From contig JAVKOQ010000015.1 of NCBI GenBank assembly GCA_031835245.1, positions 81,001 through 145,000 of the forward strand: 64,000 bases of DNA, read 5' to 3'. Position numbers and translations under genes: made by a program. Positions 10,302 through 20,489 of this stretch are shown piece after piece. This DNA is from Balamuthia mandrillaris (Eukaryota; Discosea; Longamoebia; Balamuthiidae). Under the pieces are notes generated by a model. It worked only from the letters and a program-made list of their open reading frames with translations. It made no database searches and was not told where the DNA came from. The first letter of the stretch is position 1. Every line of letters starts with the position of its first letter.

Positions 10302-12300
10302 ATAATGCACAAGTGGAATAAAGAATTGTAGGTCTGAACGTCAGGCTTCACTCCCATCTGCTCAAAGTACACATCAAAGGCTCTTCTCTTCCAGTCAAGG
10401 GACTCGGCCAGCTCGCAACCGCGCAAGAAGATGTTGAAAGAGATTATAGTCGGCTTGACCAAGGATAACTCGTCCTGAAAGGTGCTCTTATTATCTTTGG
10501 TTGGTTCTCCTTCCTCTTCTCCGTTTTGTTGTTTGCTTTGTTCTGGCAAAAGCCAGGGCTTGCTTCTTTTGAGGTATCTATCGCGGACCAGTTGTCTCTG
10601 TTTCACGACCAAGTCTTTCTCCTTTAATTGCTGCATCTCCAACAATAGGTCGTAGGCCATCTCTATGCCTTTGTCTTTGGCGCCCTCAGGAAAGTTGTTG
10701 GGGTTCTCGTTGATGCAGGTTTCCATCAGCGCGTGGAACGTTCGTGCTGTGGGTTTGAGGCCATGTGCCAGCATCTCCTTCATCAGCTGAAGGGCTGTGT
10801 TCATGCCGGAGAGGTTCTCCTCTGTCTCCTCGTCCGATACCTCCTCTTGCATAGCTCTATCAAGGGTTACAGCACGATCATGGAGCCACCGCTCTCTCTG
10901 CTCTCGTTCTTCCTCTCGCCGCTCGAACTCTTGAGCCTCCTTTTCTCCACCAATGGGGTCGTGTTCTCTCTTAACTTTAGCTTCCTGCGCTGCTTGATTA
11001 ATAAGCACCTCCGCCACTTGAATTACTTCATCCTCACCGCGAGCCACAACAGTCTCTCCCTGACTGACGCGCTCCTCCTCTCTTAGCCTTTGTTTCTTGC
11101 GGAAGGTGTCCTCGTCTGGCTGCTCTGACAAAGGCTTTCTCTTAGGGTGACCACACAGCCCAATCATGATGGTGTAGGCCAACGTGTCGGGGTGCTGGCC
11201 CTCCTCATTCATCCTATCCCAAAGCTCAAAGGCCTTCTTCTTCAGCCATATCCTTTCTTTGCGTCTCTTGTCCCGCAGTCGTTGGTTCTCCTCTGGGTCC
11301 TCATAGTCATTGGTTCTGAGGTGGAGGTCGTAGTAGATGGCATGCAGAAGTGAAGTATAGGCACGCAGGTCCGGCTTCTGTCCAACCGCCAGCAATCTCT
11401 CCCAGCTCAATAGTGCCTCCCGCACATAACCCCATTTACCAAACGCAGTGATGAGGAGGTTGAAGCCCCTGTTGTCGGTGTCGCCTGGTGACGGCACAGC
11501 GTGGGCCACCAGCCGTTTGATCCCGTTAGGAATGACCTGCTTGTCTGCTGCCTTCATGCTCACCAGATTGGCTAAGCCCTCTGCATCAACCTTTCCTTTG
11601 GTGTACGACAAAAGTAAATGAAGAAGAAGAAGAAGAAGAAGAAGAAGAACAAGAAGAAGAAGAAGAAGAAGAAGAAGAAGAAGCAGAACAAGAACAAGAA
11701 GAACAAGAAGAACAACAAGAAGAAGAAGAAGAACAAGAACAAGCAAAGAAGAACAAAGAAGAAGAACGAGAACGAGAACGAGAACGAGAACGAGAACGAG
11801 AACGAGAACGAGAACGAGAACGAGAACGAGACGAGGAGAGAACGAGAACGAGAACGAGAACGAGAACGAGAACGAGAACGAGAACGAGAACGAGAACGAG
11901 AACGAGAACGAGAACGAGAACGAGAACGAGAACGAGAACGAGAAAATGAGTTCACAAGGTTCAAAGGTCTCAAACCTTCTTTTAAAAGTTGCTCCTCCAA
12001 CGTAGCAAGATAGATACTAGTATCAGTGAAAGCAGTGAGATCTCCATTGGCAGCTCTCAACGCCGCAGCTTCTTTGTGCGGCTGTCCCCCCCGTCGAATC
12101 CAACGTGGGGCGGAGGCGTGCCATTCCCTCGCGCTAAAGGGTGGCCGCCCAAACTGGAACATGATGGCAGTGGAAGAGCGAAGGGAGGAAGAAAAAAGAG
12201 CTGGACTGCATCTCGCACGGTGTGCCAAAAGGGAGCCGCGCCGTCCAACCAAGGAGGCCCGACCAGTGCTTCCCAGTGTCACTCGTCCAACCCTGCTCAT
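10043..12300 (-). CDS. Pentatricopeptide-repeat (PPR) protein, probably mitochondrial
   Basis: PPR proteins bind single-stranded organellar RNA and guide its processing, stability or translation. The N-terminus (ATG at 12298-12300) is MSRVGRVTLGSTGRASLVGR, basic, Ser-rich and without acidic residues, as in a mitochondrial presequence. Helical repeats follow, with the typical signatures FNLLITAFGKWGYVREALLS, PDLRAYTSLLHAIYYD, PDTLAYTIMIGLCG, PTARTFHALMETCI, ISFNIFLRGCELA and KPDVQTYNSLFHLCIM. A charged Glu/Arg-rich insertion sits in the middle. Introns are about 11590-11965 (filled with repeats) and about 10230-10302 (CT microsatellite). The last exon ends LGVNVAAI-stop, only 20 bp from the stop of the convergent symporter gene. 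The target RNA is not predictable from what can be seen. Confidence 0.85.
10267..10300. repeat. GA/CT microsatellite in PPR-gene intron
   Basis: A pure (GA)n run on the plus strand directly after the splice donor of the last PPR intron; the sense strand is (CT)n. Confidence 0.9.
11616..11943. repeat. Long AAG/AAC and GAACGA hexamer repeat filling a PPR-gene intron
   Basis: Left part (11616-11765): irregular GAA and AAC trinucleotides. Right part (11764-11943): about 29 copies of the hexamer AACGAG, interrupted once near 11828-11844. On the sense strand the hexamer reads CTCGTT, which is open in the frame of the upstream exon and would encode alternating Ser-Arg. Confidence 0.9.
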
Positions 12301-13351
12301 AATCACACCCAGTTCACCTTTCTTTCTGTTTGCGTTTTTTTTTGTTTGTCCGATAGATCAATGACTCCTCATTTAAGATGGTAATCGAACGAAGCCGCTT
12401 TCTTGCGAATTTCATCGCAGTAGCCGTCAAATTGCACCGGGGATTCACAAAGGGAAAAAGCCGAGAAAGAATCGGAAACTCCGTGAGGAAACCCTCGACT
12501 CCCCGATCACCCTCACCGAAACACAATTTTTCTTCGGCTCCCCCCCATTTCATTTTTTTTTTTTTCGGTGCAGCCAAACTTCCCACTTTTTTTCACAAGC
12601 GCGTAGCCGCGTCCCCTCCCCTTTTTGCTGCGGACTTTGTCCCCGTGCACTTTGGTCGCAACTCCGGCAAAGGAAGCTCCTTCCTCCTCTCACTGAGCAG
12701 TTTGCCTTTTTTACTGTTTAAGTGTGAGGTGGTTTTTATTTGTTCAGCAGCATCAAACAGCCTGCCTTCTACTTTTTTTCCTCTTTCGTTTTGATCTCGC
12801 TACTTTTTTTTAGCGATCAATCACTGGATTACACAGTGTATTTTTCACTTATTCAACGTGTGTGTGTGCTTTTCGGCGTTTTACCGCTTAATCCCCTCTT
12901 TTCCTTCTTCAACAACATGGCTTCTTACTCTTTTATTACGGGTCGCTCGTCGGCAGCCGCGAATGAACAGGCTGGCCGCACCTACCCCAGGAACACGACT
13001 GTCAGTGCCTAACCCGGGTTTCCAAAAGAACCGTAGCACTTTTTAAAAAAGAACGAACACAGCTGAGAGCGAGAAAATCGAAGCCATTCTCTCTCCTCCT
13101 GTGTACGTCCTTGTTGTTGGAAGGAAACACACACATCCCCCCCCCCAAAGCGACAAACCCACTCACACACACACCACATAAAAATACCCACTCTCTGTAA
13201 CTCTGCAACTACTTTCTTCTACTCTCTCTGTACTACCACAATCTCAACTTGAAAACCTTCACCAAACTTTCAAACACTCGCTCTGGTCCAAGCTAATAAC
13301 GCTACAGCTTGGCCGATACCAAAGACAGCAGACACAACACTTTGCTCGACA
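12301..13351. promoter_or_regulatory. Divergent intergenic region between PPR gene (-) and 4EHP gene (+)
   Basis: About 1 kb between two divergent starts. It is rich in T tracts (near 12551-12600) and C tracts (near 13138). A 31-codon ORF lies inside (listed separately). A shared bidirectional promoter, plus 5' leader or 5' UTR introns of the 4EHP gene, is the likely content. Confidence 0.45.
12917..13012 (+). CDS. Short ORF upstream of 4EHP gene (possible uORF or small peptide)
   Basis: A 31-codon ORF starting MASYSFITGRSSAA and ending TTVSA-stop begins after a CAACAAC context that looks favourable for initiation. It lies about 340 bp upstream of the cap-binding protein start and could be an upstream ORF in its leader or an independent small gene. 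Nothing in the peptide is recognisable. Support is only the start context and position. Confidence 0.25.
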   Translation: MASYSFITGRSSAAANEQAGRTYPRNTTVSA

Positions 13352-14820
13352 ATGAAGGGACTCAAAATGATGAGTCCTCTCTCTGCACCCTACTCGCCTC
13401 ATTCCCTCTCCACGTCCTCTCCCTCCTCTGGTTACGAAACCTACGTGGAGGTGGTGGAGGAAGAAGTGGAATACACGGGGTTGGACTTTGACGACAGTCC
13501 ATCTTCCTATGCGAGCTATGTCTCTCCCTACTCCTCTCCCCTCTACTCCGGCTACTCTAGTCCCTACTACAACTACGCCGGTGCTGCTGTATACAACCAA
13601 AACTACTACTACGACTATCAGGCTCCTTCCTACCCTGTCTCTCCGCAGCCAACGCAAGCTTCTTCGCTTGCGTCCCCTTCTGCACCCTCTTCTCTTACTC
13701 CTGTTCGTCCTTCGCAGCCTGTTGCTTCTTCGACCGCAAGGGCACCACTGCGCTCTCCTCAGCCTCTCTTCATCTGCCCCACACCCGTTGCTGCCACACC
13801 CGTGAAGAAAACCGTTGCACCTAGTGCTTCTCGCAAGCCCACTCCAAAACCTTCTCGCAGTTGGGTCGACATAATGGACGAGGAGGATGACGACGACGAA
13901 CTGATCAGTTTCAGCGAGGAGGAAAGCGGTAGCGACTCTAGTAACGAATCCAGTGACAACGAAACCGGGGAGGAGGAGCTGCGTTACGAGGAGTGTGACT
14001 CTCTAACGGCTACGCCAGCCACTTCCGTCCTTCCTTCGCCTGGTCCCTCACCACCGCCCTCCCCCGCTCGTGGCGTCTGCGTGAGCCCTGGTCCCGGTTT
14101 TCGCGTCCCCAGCCCTCCCATCTCCCAAGCGATGAGCCAAACCCAGTTGGAGATGCAGCGCTTGTTGGGCTCCGTGGTGTCCGTGCCCATCGTACTGGAG
14201 CACCCCTGGAGCTTCTGGTTCCATCGCTTTGTAGCCGGCTCGTCGTCTTCTTCGTCAGGGGCTCACTCCACGGCGGAACAATACGAGGCGGCCTTGCAAA
14301 GGCTGGGCTCCTTCCACTCTGTTCAGACCTTTTGGCAGTGGACCAACAACCTGCCCGCCCTCGCCAAGTTGGAGGCTTCCTCCACCCTTCACCTCATGAA
14401 AGACGGCGTTCGTCCCTTATGGTAGTTCTCTCCTCTCTTATTTTTGTTGTTCTTCTGTGCCCCACTCACCCTTAAACGTTATTTTGCAGGGAGGATGACC
14501 ATAACGCAGAAGGAGGAACAATGTCCTTCCGAGTACGCAAGGCCCAGACGGAACAGGTCTGGCAGCACCTCTTACTGACCGTAATCGGGGAACAGTACGA
14601 CTGCGTGCTGGACCCTCTGGACGAGATCTGTGGCGCCTCTGTCTCCATCCGCAAGTCTGGCGGGGAGAATGTGATCTCCCTATGGAACAAGCGGGCGGAC
14701 CGCCTCAACCAAGCGGCCTTGCTCCGCCGCATCCTCACCTTATTCTCTGGGACGGGTCTGGAGATTCGCAGCCCTGCCTACAAAGTGCACAAGAAGGAGA
14801 AAGACTTCAACAAACCGTGA
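13352..14820 (+). CDS. eIF4E2/4EHP-type cap-binding protein with long low-complexity N-terminus
   Basis: A cytosolic mRNA 5'-cap-binding protein of the eIF4E superfamily. Exons 13352..14421 and 14490..14820 join at PLW|EDD. The C-terminal 200 residues match class II (4EHP) closely: HPWSFWFHRF, then YEAALQRLGSFHSVQTFW, HLMKDGVRPLWEDDHNAEGG, LLTVIGEQ, DEICGASVSIR and VISLWNK. The first cap-stacking residue (Trp56 of human eIF4E) is Tyr here, as in 4EHP; the second Trp (PLWED) is kept. Class II proteins repress translation or act in decay more often than they start translation. Unusually, about 250 residues precede the domain: a Tyr/Ser/Pro-rich part (SSPYYNYAGAAVYNQNYYYD), a Pro/Ser part and an acidic block (MDEEDDDDELISFSEEE). 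Such a region could phase-separate or recruit partners; this is inference. Confidence 0.88.
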
Positions 14821-15009
14821 AAACAAGTCCTTCTTCTCTCTTTCCCCCATACAAAAAAAAAAGGCATAAAAAGAAGAAAGAAAATTTAGGAAAACCAAAA
14901 AACAAGTTATTCCGTAAGGTCGACCCGAATTCTGAATGATGCATACACGTCGACGTGGTAGAATGAAAAAATACCACAAAGAAAAGAAAAAAAATAGTGG
15001 AGAGAGCGC

Positions 15010-17398
15010 ATGATGCTGACGTCTCTTCGGCCTGTTGCAGCCGGCGGGAAGGCTACCCCAACGTGGGGCTTGTTGCTACTACCGCACACAAGAGCCGTTG
15101 CTAGCAACGTCTCCCCAATAAGGCTGCAGTGCCGGTGGCGGAGTAACAACTCCAAAGAAGATGAGGAAGCACACAAGCAAAGGAGCAAGAGCGATAGGCG
15201 TCCGCTTCCCTTTGAGCTGCCTACTGATATGCGTGACTATGGGAGCTACGAGCCAGTTATCACTTGGCCGTTTTCGTCGTCGTCGTCATCAGCAGCAGCA
15301 GAAACGGCAACGGAACCCAAAGAAAGGCAGGTCTTGATAGACAGAACGCCTCTGGCTCGCCCTGCTGGTACGCTTTTTTGTTTTTTTCAAATCAATGGAT
15401 CTGGTGCGAGAAAGGACGACACCACCGCAAACACTGCCCCGCCGTTTGTCGTGTTCTTACCGCACTAACCCCTTCTTTTTACCAGCCACAAAACCATCAA
15501 CCACGCCAAAGTCGCCCCGCACGCCTTTGGTGGAGTACCTTGCCTCGCTGCTGCAGTTAAGAGGACCCATACCCGTGTCTACTTACATGAAGGAAGCATT
15601 GACGAACCCCTTGCACGGCTACTACATGAACAAAGACGTGTTTGGGGCCAGCGGTGACTTCATTACCTCCCCAGAGATTACCCAGATGTTTGGCGAGGTG
15701 CTAAAACGCTCTCCTCTATGCTCCTCAATGCTTCCTGTTTCTCTCTTTCTCTCTCTCTCCCTCTCTCCCTCTTTGAATGTTGCATAAACTCATCCCTTCA
15801 TATACTGTATGCTCCGTTAAGCTGATAGGAGGCTGGTGTTGTGATGTGTGGGCTAAAATGGGCGAACCAAAGGAAGTACGCTAACCTTCCCCAACCTGCT
15901 TTAAGCAGTTCATTCTTATGGTTATTTTTACATTCGTTTTGTGACTTACTGAAATAGGTTCAATTGATAGAGCTTGGGCCGGGGCGTGGATCTTTAATGC
16001 ACGACGCTCTACGGGTTTGTTATTGTCTCTCTCTCCCCTCTCTCTCTCGTGTTTGACGTATGGATCTATTTGTTGCATGGCGTACGTGTATAGACCATTA
16101 AAAAAGCGCGGCCTTTCTTTGATGCGCTCACAGTCAACTTTGTGGAAGTCAGCCCATTCATGCGAGAAAAACAAGCAACCGCCCTTGGCTGCGATGTAAA
16201 TGCGCTTAAGGCATTTCATCAGACACAACAACCTTCCAAGCCTGCTGCTATCAGCGAATCAGTTGTTGTTCCCCCTTCGGTGAAAAGCACTGCTACCACC
16301 GGCAATACCGACATGGATATTTCCAGTTCCACTCCAGTGATGCAAGGCCACAATGGTATTAAAGTACGATGGCACCGGCATCTTTCAGATATCCCACAGG
16401 GTCTCTCTTTCCCTCTCGCTCTGCTTTCACTGCTCTGTTACTCTGCTCTCTTCTCTCTCTCTCTCTCTCTCTATTTGGTGACACTGGTGACAATGATAGG
16501 ACCTACCATCCTTTTGGCGCATGAGTTTTTTGACGCCTTGCCTGTTCATCAATTCCAGTTTACTGAGAAAGGGTGGCGGGAACGCATGGTCGATCTTAAC
16601 TACGGTGATGGGTTTGTTGTTTCCGTTCTTTGGATGGCCTTTCTGGTTTTATACTTATGAGAACGTAAAGACCTCATCATCTGCAGTACGTTCTGTCGCC
16701 TTCGGAAACGTTAGCTACCAAAGTAATGCTTAAACACTTTGAAACAGATAAAACGAAACCTTCCATTGGTAAGATTTTGTGTCCATATATTGCTGCAACA
16801 ATACTCTATTTTTCTGAACAAAAACATTAGGAGCCTCTGTTGAGGTTTGTCTTGAAGGGATGGCCTACTCCCAACAAATAGCTACACGCCTAAAGCAGAA
16901 CAAAGGAGCAGCATTGATCATTGACTACGGCGAGAACTTCACACAAGGAGATACTGTCAGAGCCATCAAGGACCACAAGTTCACCGACATTTTCTGCGAG
17001 CCCGGCCGTTGCGACATCACTGCCGATGTAGACTTTTCAGCGTTAAAACAAAGCGCTGCTTCGATCAGTTTGTCCCTCTTAGCATATTCTCTTCTCTCTT
17101 CTCTTCTCTCTCTCCTCTCTATTATCCTTCTTCTCTAGCTTCTCACACTCTATCCATTAACAAAATAAACCACAGCAAACATCAACGCATTTGGCCCGGT
17201 CACACAATCAAGCTTTCTGCAAGACTTGGGAATAGACGCCCGCACGGCCATGCTGCTCAAAACCGTCAAGCCCTCCGAAACAGAGGACTTGATAGCAGCC
17301 TACGAGCGGTTGGTCGATTCCTCCTCCTCTGGCATGGGCCAGTCTTACAAAGCCTTGGCCTTGTGCTCCGTTGGCATCCATCCCCTTGGTTTCCAATG
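15010..17398 (+). CDS. NDUFAF7: NDUFAF7/MidA, complex I assembly protein arginine methyltransferase
   Basis: A mitochondrial SAM-dependent methyltransferase that modifies an arginine of NDUFS2 early in complex I assembly. The N-terminus (MLTSLRPVAAGGKATPTW and onward) is presequence-like. Landmarks are LVEYLASLLQLRGPIPVSTY, LTNPLHGYYM, GDFITSPEITQMFGE, the SAM-binding loop LIELGPGRGSLMHDALR, FVEVSP, TILLAHEFFDALPVHQF and ALIIDYGENF (family: DYG), then FCEPGRCDITADVDFSAL and the C-terminal VTQSSFLQDLGI. Introns are short and CT-rich. The exon reading YVLSPSETLATKVMLKHF (about 16688-16770) joins GASVEVCLEGMAYSQQI well at its 3' end, but its 5' donor near 16610 is not resolved. The next gene starts 105 bp after the stop. 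Confidence 0.93.
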
Positions 17399-17503
17399 AG
17401 GGTTAAACGATGAGAGAAAAAATAACAATTTTTTTTTTGTTTTGGCGAGAACACCACAGAGGAGAGAGAACACACGAAAGAGAGAAAGGAGGGTTTTGAC
17501 TGT

Positions 17504-17999
17504 ATGGCTGCTGAGCACTTTGACATCATTGTGATTGGTCTTGGAGGTGCTTCTTCTTCTTCTTCTTCTTCTTCTTCTTCTTCTTCTTCTTCTTCTTCTT
17601 CTTCTTCTCTCTCTCTCTCTCCTCAGGGGCAACTTCATATATATGTATATATAAAAATATATAGGCTTTGGTTCAGCTGCATTGTACTGGGCGGCGCGTA
17701 CCTCTGGCCCACGCACAGCGCATGGTAAACGCATACTCGGGCTGGAGCAGTTCAACCTGGGGCACCACCATGGCTCCTCGCAGGACCACTCCCGCATCAT
17801 CAGGCTGGCCTATGACAGCCCTGCCTACACCCGCATCGCCCCCGCTGCCTACATGATGTGGGCTGCCGTGGAGGAGGAGTCTGGCGTGCAGCTTGTGCAT
17901 AAGACTGGAGGCCTTGTTTTTGGAGACAAAGATGACGTGGTACTTGGCTTTTCGCTGTTCCTTTCTTCCTCATCCCGTCTCATTCATCTCTTCTTCCAA

Positions 18000-18043
<44 letters not shown>

Positions 18044-19181
18044 GCAAGTACTCATTTGTGGTTTTATAAAGCACGTTGACAAATATGCTAGAGCCATGGA
18101 GGACCAAGGCATTCCATTCCAGGACATGAGCGGCGAGGAGGCCATGAAGAGATGGCCTCAACTCACGCTCAGCAAAGACGAGAGGGTGCTGTACCAAGCG
18201 GACGCTGGTATCGTGGACCCTGCCAAAGCCAACGCCGTGCACGTAACGCTGGCCCTAGCTCATGGCGCTGAAGTCATTGAGCATGCTAGAGTGCTTCGCT
18301 TGGTGGCGTTGGGGAAGGACAAGTGCCAGGTGATCACCGAGCAGGTGACGCCCACGCCATCAGCCTATACCACCCCAGGACAGAAAACCACCAGGAAAGA
18401 GGTCACGTACACCTGCTCCAGGGTGATCCTTGCCACGGGCGCCTACACCAACTTTTGCCTAAAGAGCCTCGGCGTGAAGCTTCCACTGACCATTACCAAA
18501 GAGCAAGTGACCTACTGGGCGACGCCTCACCTGAAGCTGTTCTCCCCCAAAGTATTCCCGGTGTGGATCACTTATCACACAAACTCCAGCGGTGGCCAGA
18601 AGGTACTGAATGAGTGTTATGGCTTTCCTGTATATGGAGAAGTGGCTACCAAAGCTGGAGTACACCACGGTTAGCTCTCTACCTCATTCTCTCTCTTATC
18701 TATCGATTTACCTGTTCGTGCTGTTTCCGTTTCATGCAGGTGGCAAAGAAATCAGCATTGATGATTTGGTTGCTGGCAAGAGGGATATTAAAGAAGTGGA
18801 CTATGATGCATTACATCGGTTGGAAACCGTGCTAAAGGAAAAGATACCGCTGTTTATTGGCAAGCGGTTGTACACAAAGCCTTGTCTCTACGAGAACACC
18901 AAAGACTACGAACTAGTTATGGACACATTGGAGGTACACCTCTTCCTTCTTTACAACATTCTTGGGTTCTCATCTCTCACTCCCCTCTCCTTAAGGCATG
19001 TGGCTATCCTCAAATCAGTGTTGCCTTGGGGAGCGGCCATGGCTTCAAGTGGGCGTCCTTCATTGGTCTTGTATTGAGCCAACTGGCAAACAAGGGCAAG
19101 TCGAGCTATCCCATCGACAGCTTCAGGATCGACCGACCCACCCTTGGCTTTGAACGTCTTCCTGCTTCCTCTGCTCTCTGA
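17504..19181 (+). CDS. FAD-dependent sarcosine/pipecolate oxidase-like amine oxidase
   Basis: A flavoenzyme of the monomeric sarcosine oxidase family (sarcosine, pipecolate or N-methyl-tryptophan oxidation, giving hydrogen peroxide). The N-terminal dinucleotide fold reads FDIIVIGLGGFGSAALYWAA after splicing out a TTC-repeat intron (donor 17547, acceptor before 17665). Further family marks are GHHHGSSQDHSRIIRLAY, GGLVFGDKDD, YQADAGIVDPAKANA, VILATGAYTN and ITKEQVTYW. The segment KPCLYENTKDYELVMD contains the Cys that binds FAD covalently in this family, and the last exon has SVALGSGHGFKWASFIG. The C-terminus is SSAL; -SAL is only a weak variant of the peroxisomal PTS1 signal, so peroxisomal location is possible but unproven. 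The last 230 bp before Bet3 contain no other gene. Confidence 0.9.
17547..17664 (+). repeat. TTC trinucleotide and CT repeat inside an intron
   Basis: The first intron of the flavoenzyme gene consists largely of about 20 TTC units followed by a short CT run and AT-rich acceptor region. It is open in frame and would encode poly-Ser if retained. Confidence 0.85.
18003..18040 (+). repeat. CT microsatellite in flavoenzyme intron
   Basis: A pure (CT)n run on the sense strand of the host gene, between the exon ending GDKDDV and the exon starting near FIKHVDKYARAM. Confidence 0.9.
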
Positions 19182-19216
19182 GCCGTTGCGCTGTCCGCAA
19201 AAAAAAAAACAACAAA

Positions 19217-19309
19217 GACATGAGAGAGGATATGAGATTAGAATAAGACATGAGCGAGGACGCGATCGTGGATACATGAGATTAAATAAGGACATGAGAG
19301 AGGACGCGA
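19217..19309 (+). repeat. Degenerate direct repeats GACATGAG[AC]GAGGA upstream of Bet3
   Basis: Copies begin at 19217, 19247 and 19291 (GACATGAGAGAGGA, GACATGAGCGAGGACGCGA, GACATGAGAGAGGACGCGA), with related ATGAGATTA segments between them. They lie between the flavoenzyme stop and the Bet3 start. Confidence 0.7.
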
Positions 19310-19412
19310 GCAGAGACACGAGAGAAGAGACGAGAGAGCAAAAGATTTTCATGTCGTCACAAAAAAAAGAAAGAAACAAAAGAAGAAGAGGGAACACCCA
19401 ACAACAAGGGTC

Positions 19413-19913
19413 ATGTCGGCCAAACAAAAGGGAGAGGAGGCGTTCAAGAGGTTGGATAAAATAGTGTGTATACGCCCCTAAAAAATACTTTTTGTCATTT
19501 AAAAAACATTTGCGTTCATTCTGGTAACCCAAACATTTTGTTTTGAAAAAAAAAAAAAGAATGCTGAACTCTTCACGCTTACTTATGGCTCCATTGTGAT
19601 GCAACTCATCAAAGACTTTGACACTGTTGAAGAGGTCAATGAACAGCTCGACGAAATGTAAACCAACACTTAACTCTCATCTCAACGGTCTCTTTTTTTG
19701 TTGGCTTACATCGCTTGGCATTCAAAAACAAAAGGGGTTACAACATAGGTGTTCGCTTGGTAGAAGAGTTTCTGGCCAAGTCTGGTACACAATGCAACCG
19801 AAACCTTCGTGACGCAGCGGAAACCATTGCAAAGGTTATTCTTTTACCTCCTTTGCCTCTCGTCTTGCTTTCTTGTCGTTTCTTTCTTTCTTTCTTGTCG
19901 TTCAGCCTTTGTT

Positions 19914-19953
<40 letters not shown>

Positions 19954-20361
19954 AAGCTGATTCTTTTTAAAAAAATAAATTTGGGTTTGAAGGTGGGCTT
20001 CAAGATGTTTCTTGGCGTCTCGGCTCAAGTGCCGCCAGGGAGCTGGAGCGCAGACGGCAACGAGTTCAGCCTAGTCCTAGAGGACAACCCTCTCACCGAG
20101 TTTGTGGAGCTGCCCGAAGAGTACTCGGCCTTGTGGTACTCTAACATCCTTTGTGGCGTCATTCGTGGAGCCCTTGAGATGGTTTGTTTGCTTTGCCGAG
20201 CTGTGTTTTTGTCCTCTCTCAAACTCATTTGTAATGCTGCAACACAGGTGCAAATGGACGTGGAGTGCAAGCAAACACGGTGCACGCTGAAAGGGGATGA
20301 CGCCACGGAGCTTCGAGTCTTTTTCAAGGGCATGATCAAAGACGAGGCACCTGCCTTCTAG
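19413..20361 (+). CDS. TRAPPC3: TRAPP complex subunit Bet3/TRAPPC3
   Basis: Bet3 is the central palmitate-binding subunit of TRAPP, the tether and Rab1 exchange factor for ER-to-Golgi vesicles. Five exons close perfectly: 19413..19463, 19560..19657, 19735..19834, 19993..20181 and 20248..20361. The start gives MSAKQKGEEAFKRLDKI, which joins NAELFTLTYGSIVMQLIKDF, the hallmark N-terminus of Bet3. It continues DEMGYNIGVRLVEEFLA, VGFKMFLGVSAQV, EFSLVLEDNPLTEFVELPEE and YSNILCGVIRGALEMVQMDV, ending with the usual strand before DEAPAF-stop. Length (about 184 residues) is typical. The TLTYGS motif shows the site; the lipid-modified Cys of animal Bet3 (in CKDY) is not conserved, as IKDF occurs here. 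Confidence 0.97.
19917..19953 (+). repeat. CT microsatellite in Bet3 intron
   Basis: A pure (CT)n run on the sense strand within the 19835-19992 intron. Confidence 0.9.
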
Positions 20362-20489
20362 TCTCTGATTTTATGCTTCAATGTAACACGCAACAAACAA
20401 AAAACATCGTTAGACATAAGGTTCTTCTTCATTCTCCATTCTTTCTATTCTTTTTCTTTCTTTTATTTGCTGCATGGGGATAGTGCTAG

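Noticed and set aside
11618-12013. Plus-strand ORF with KKKK, NENENE and ERERER runs
   Set aside because: It is the antisense of the repeat-filled PPR intron, with no unique sequence.
12304-12306. PPR start two codons upstream of 12300
   Set aside because: The codon there is GTG, not ATG; the first in-frame ATG is at 12298-12300.
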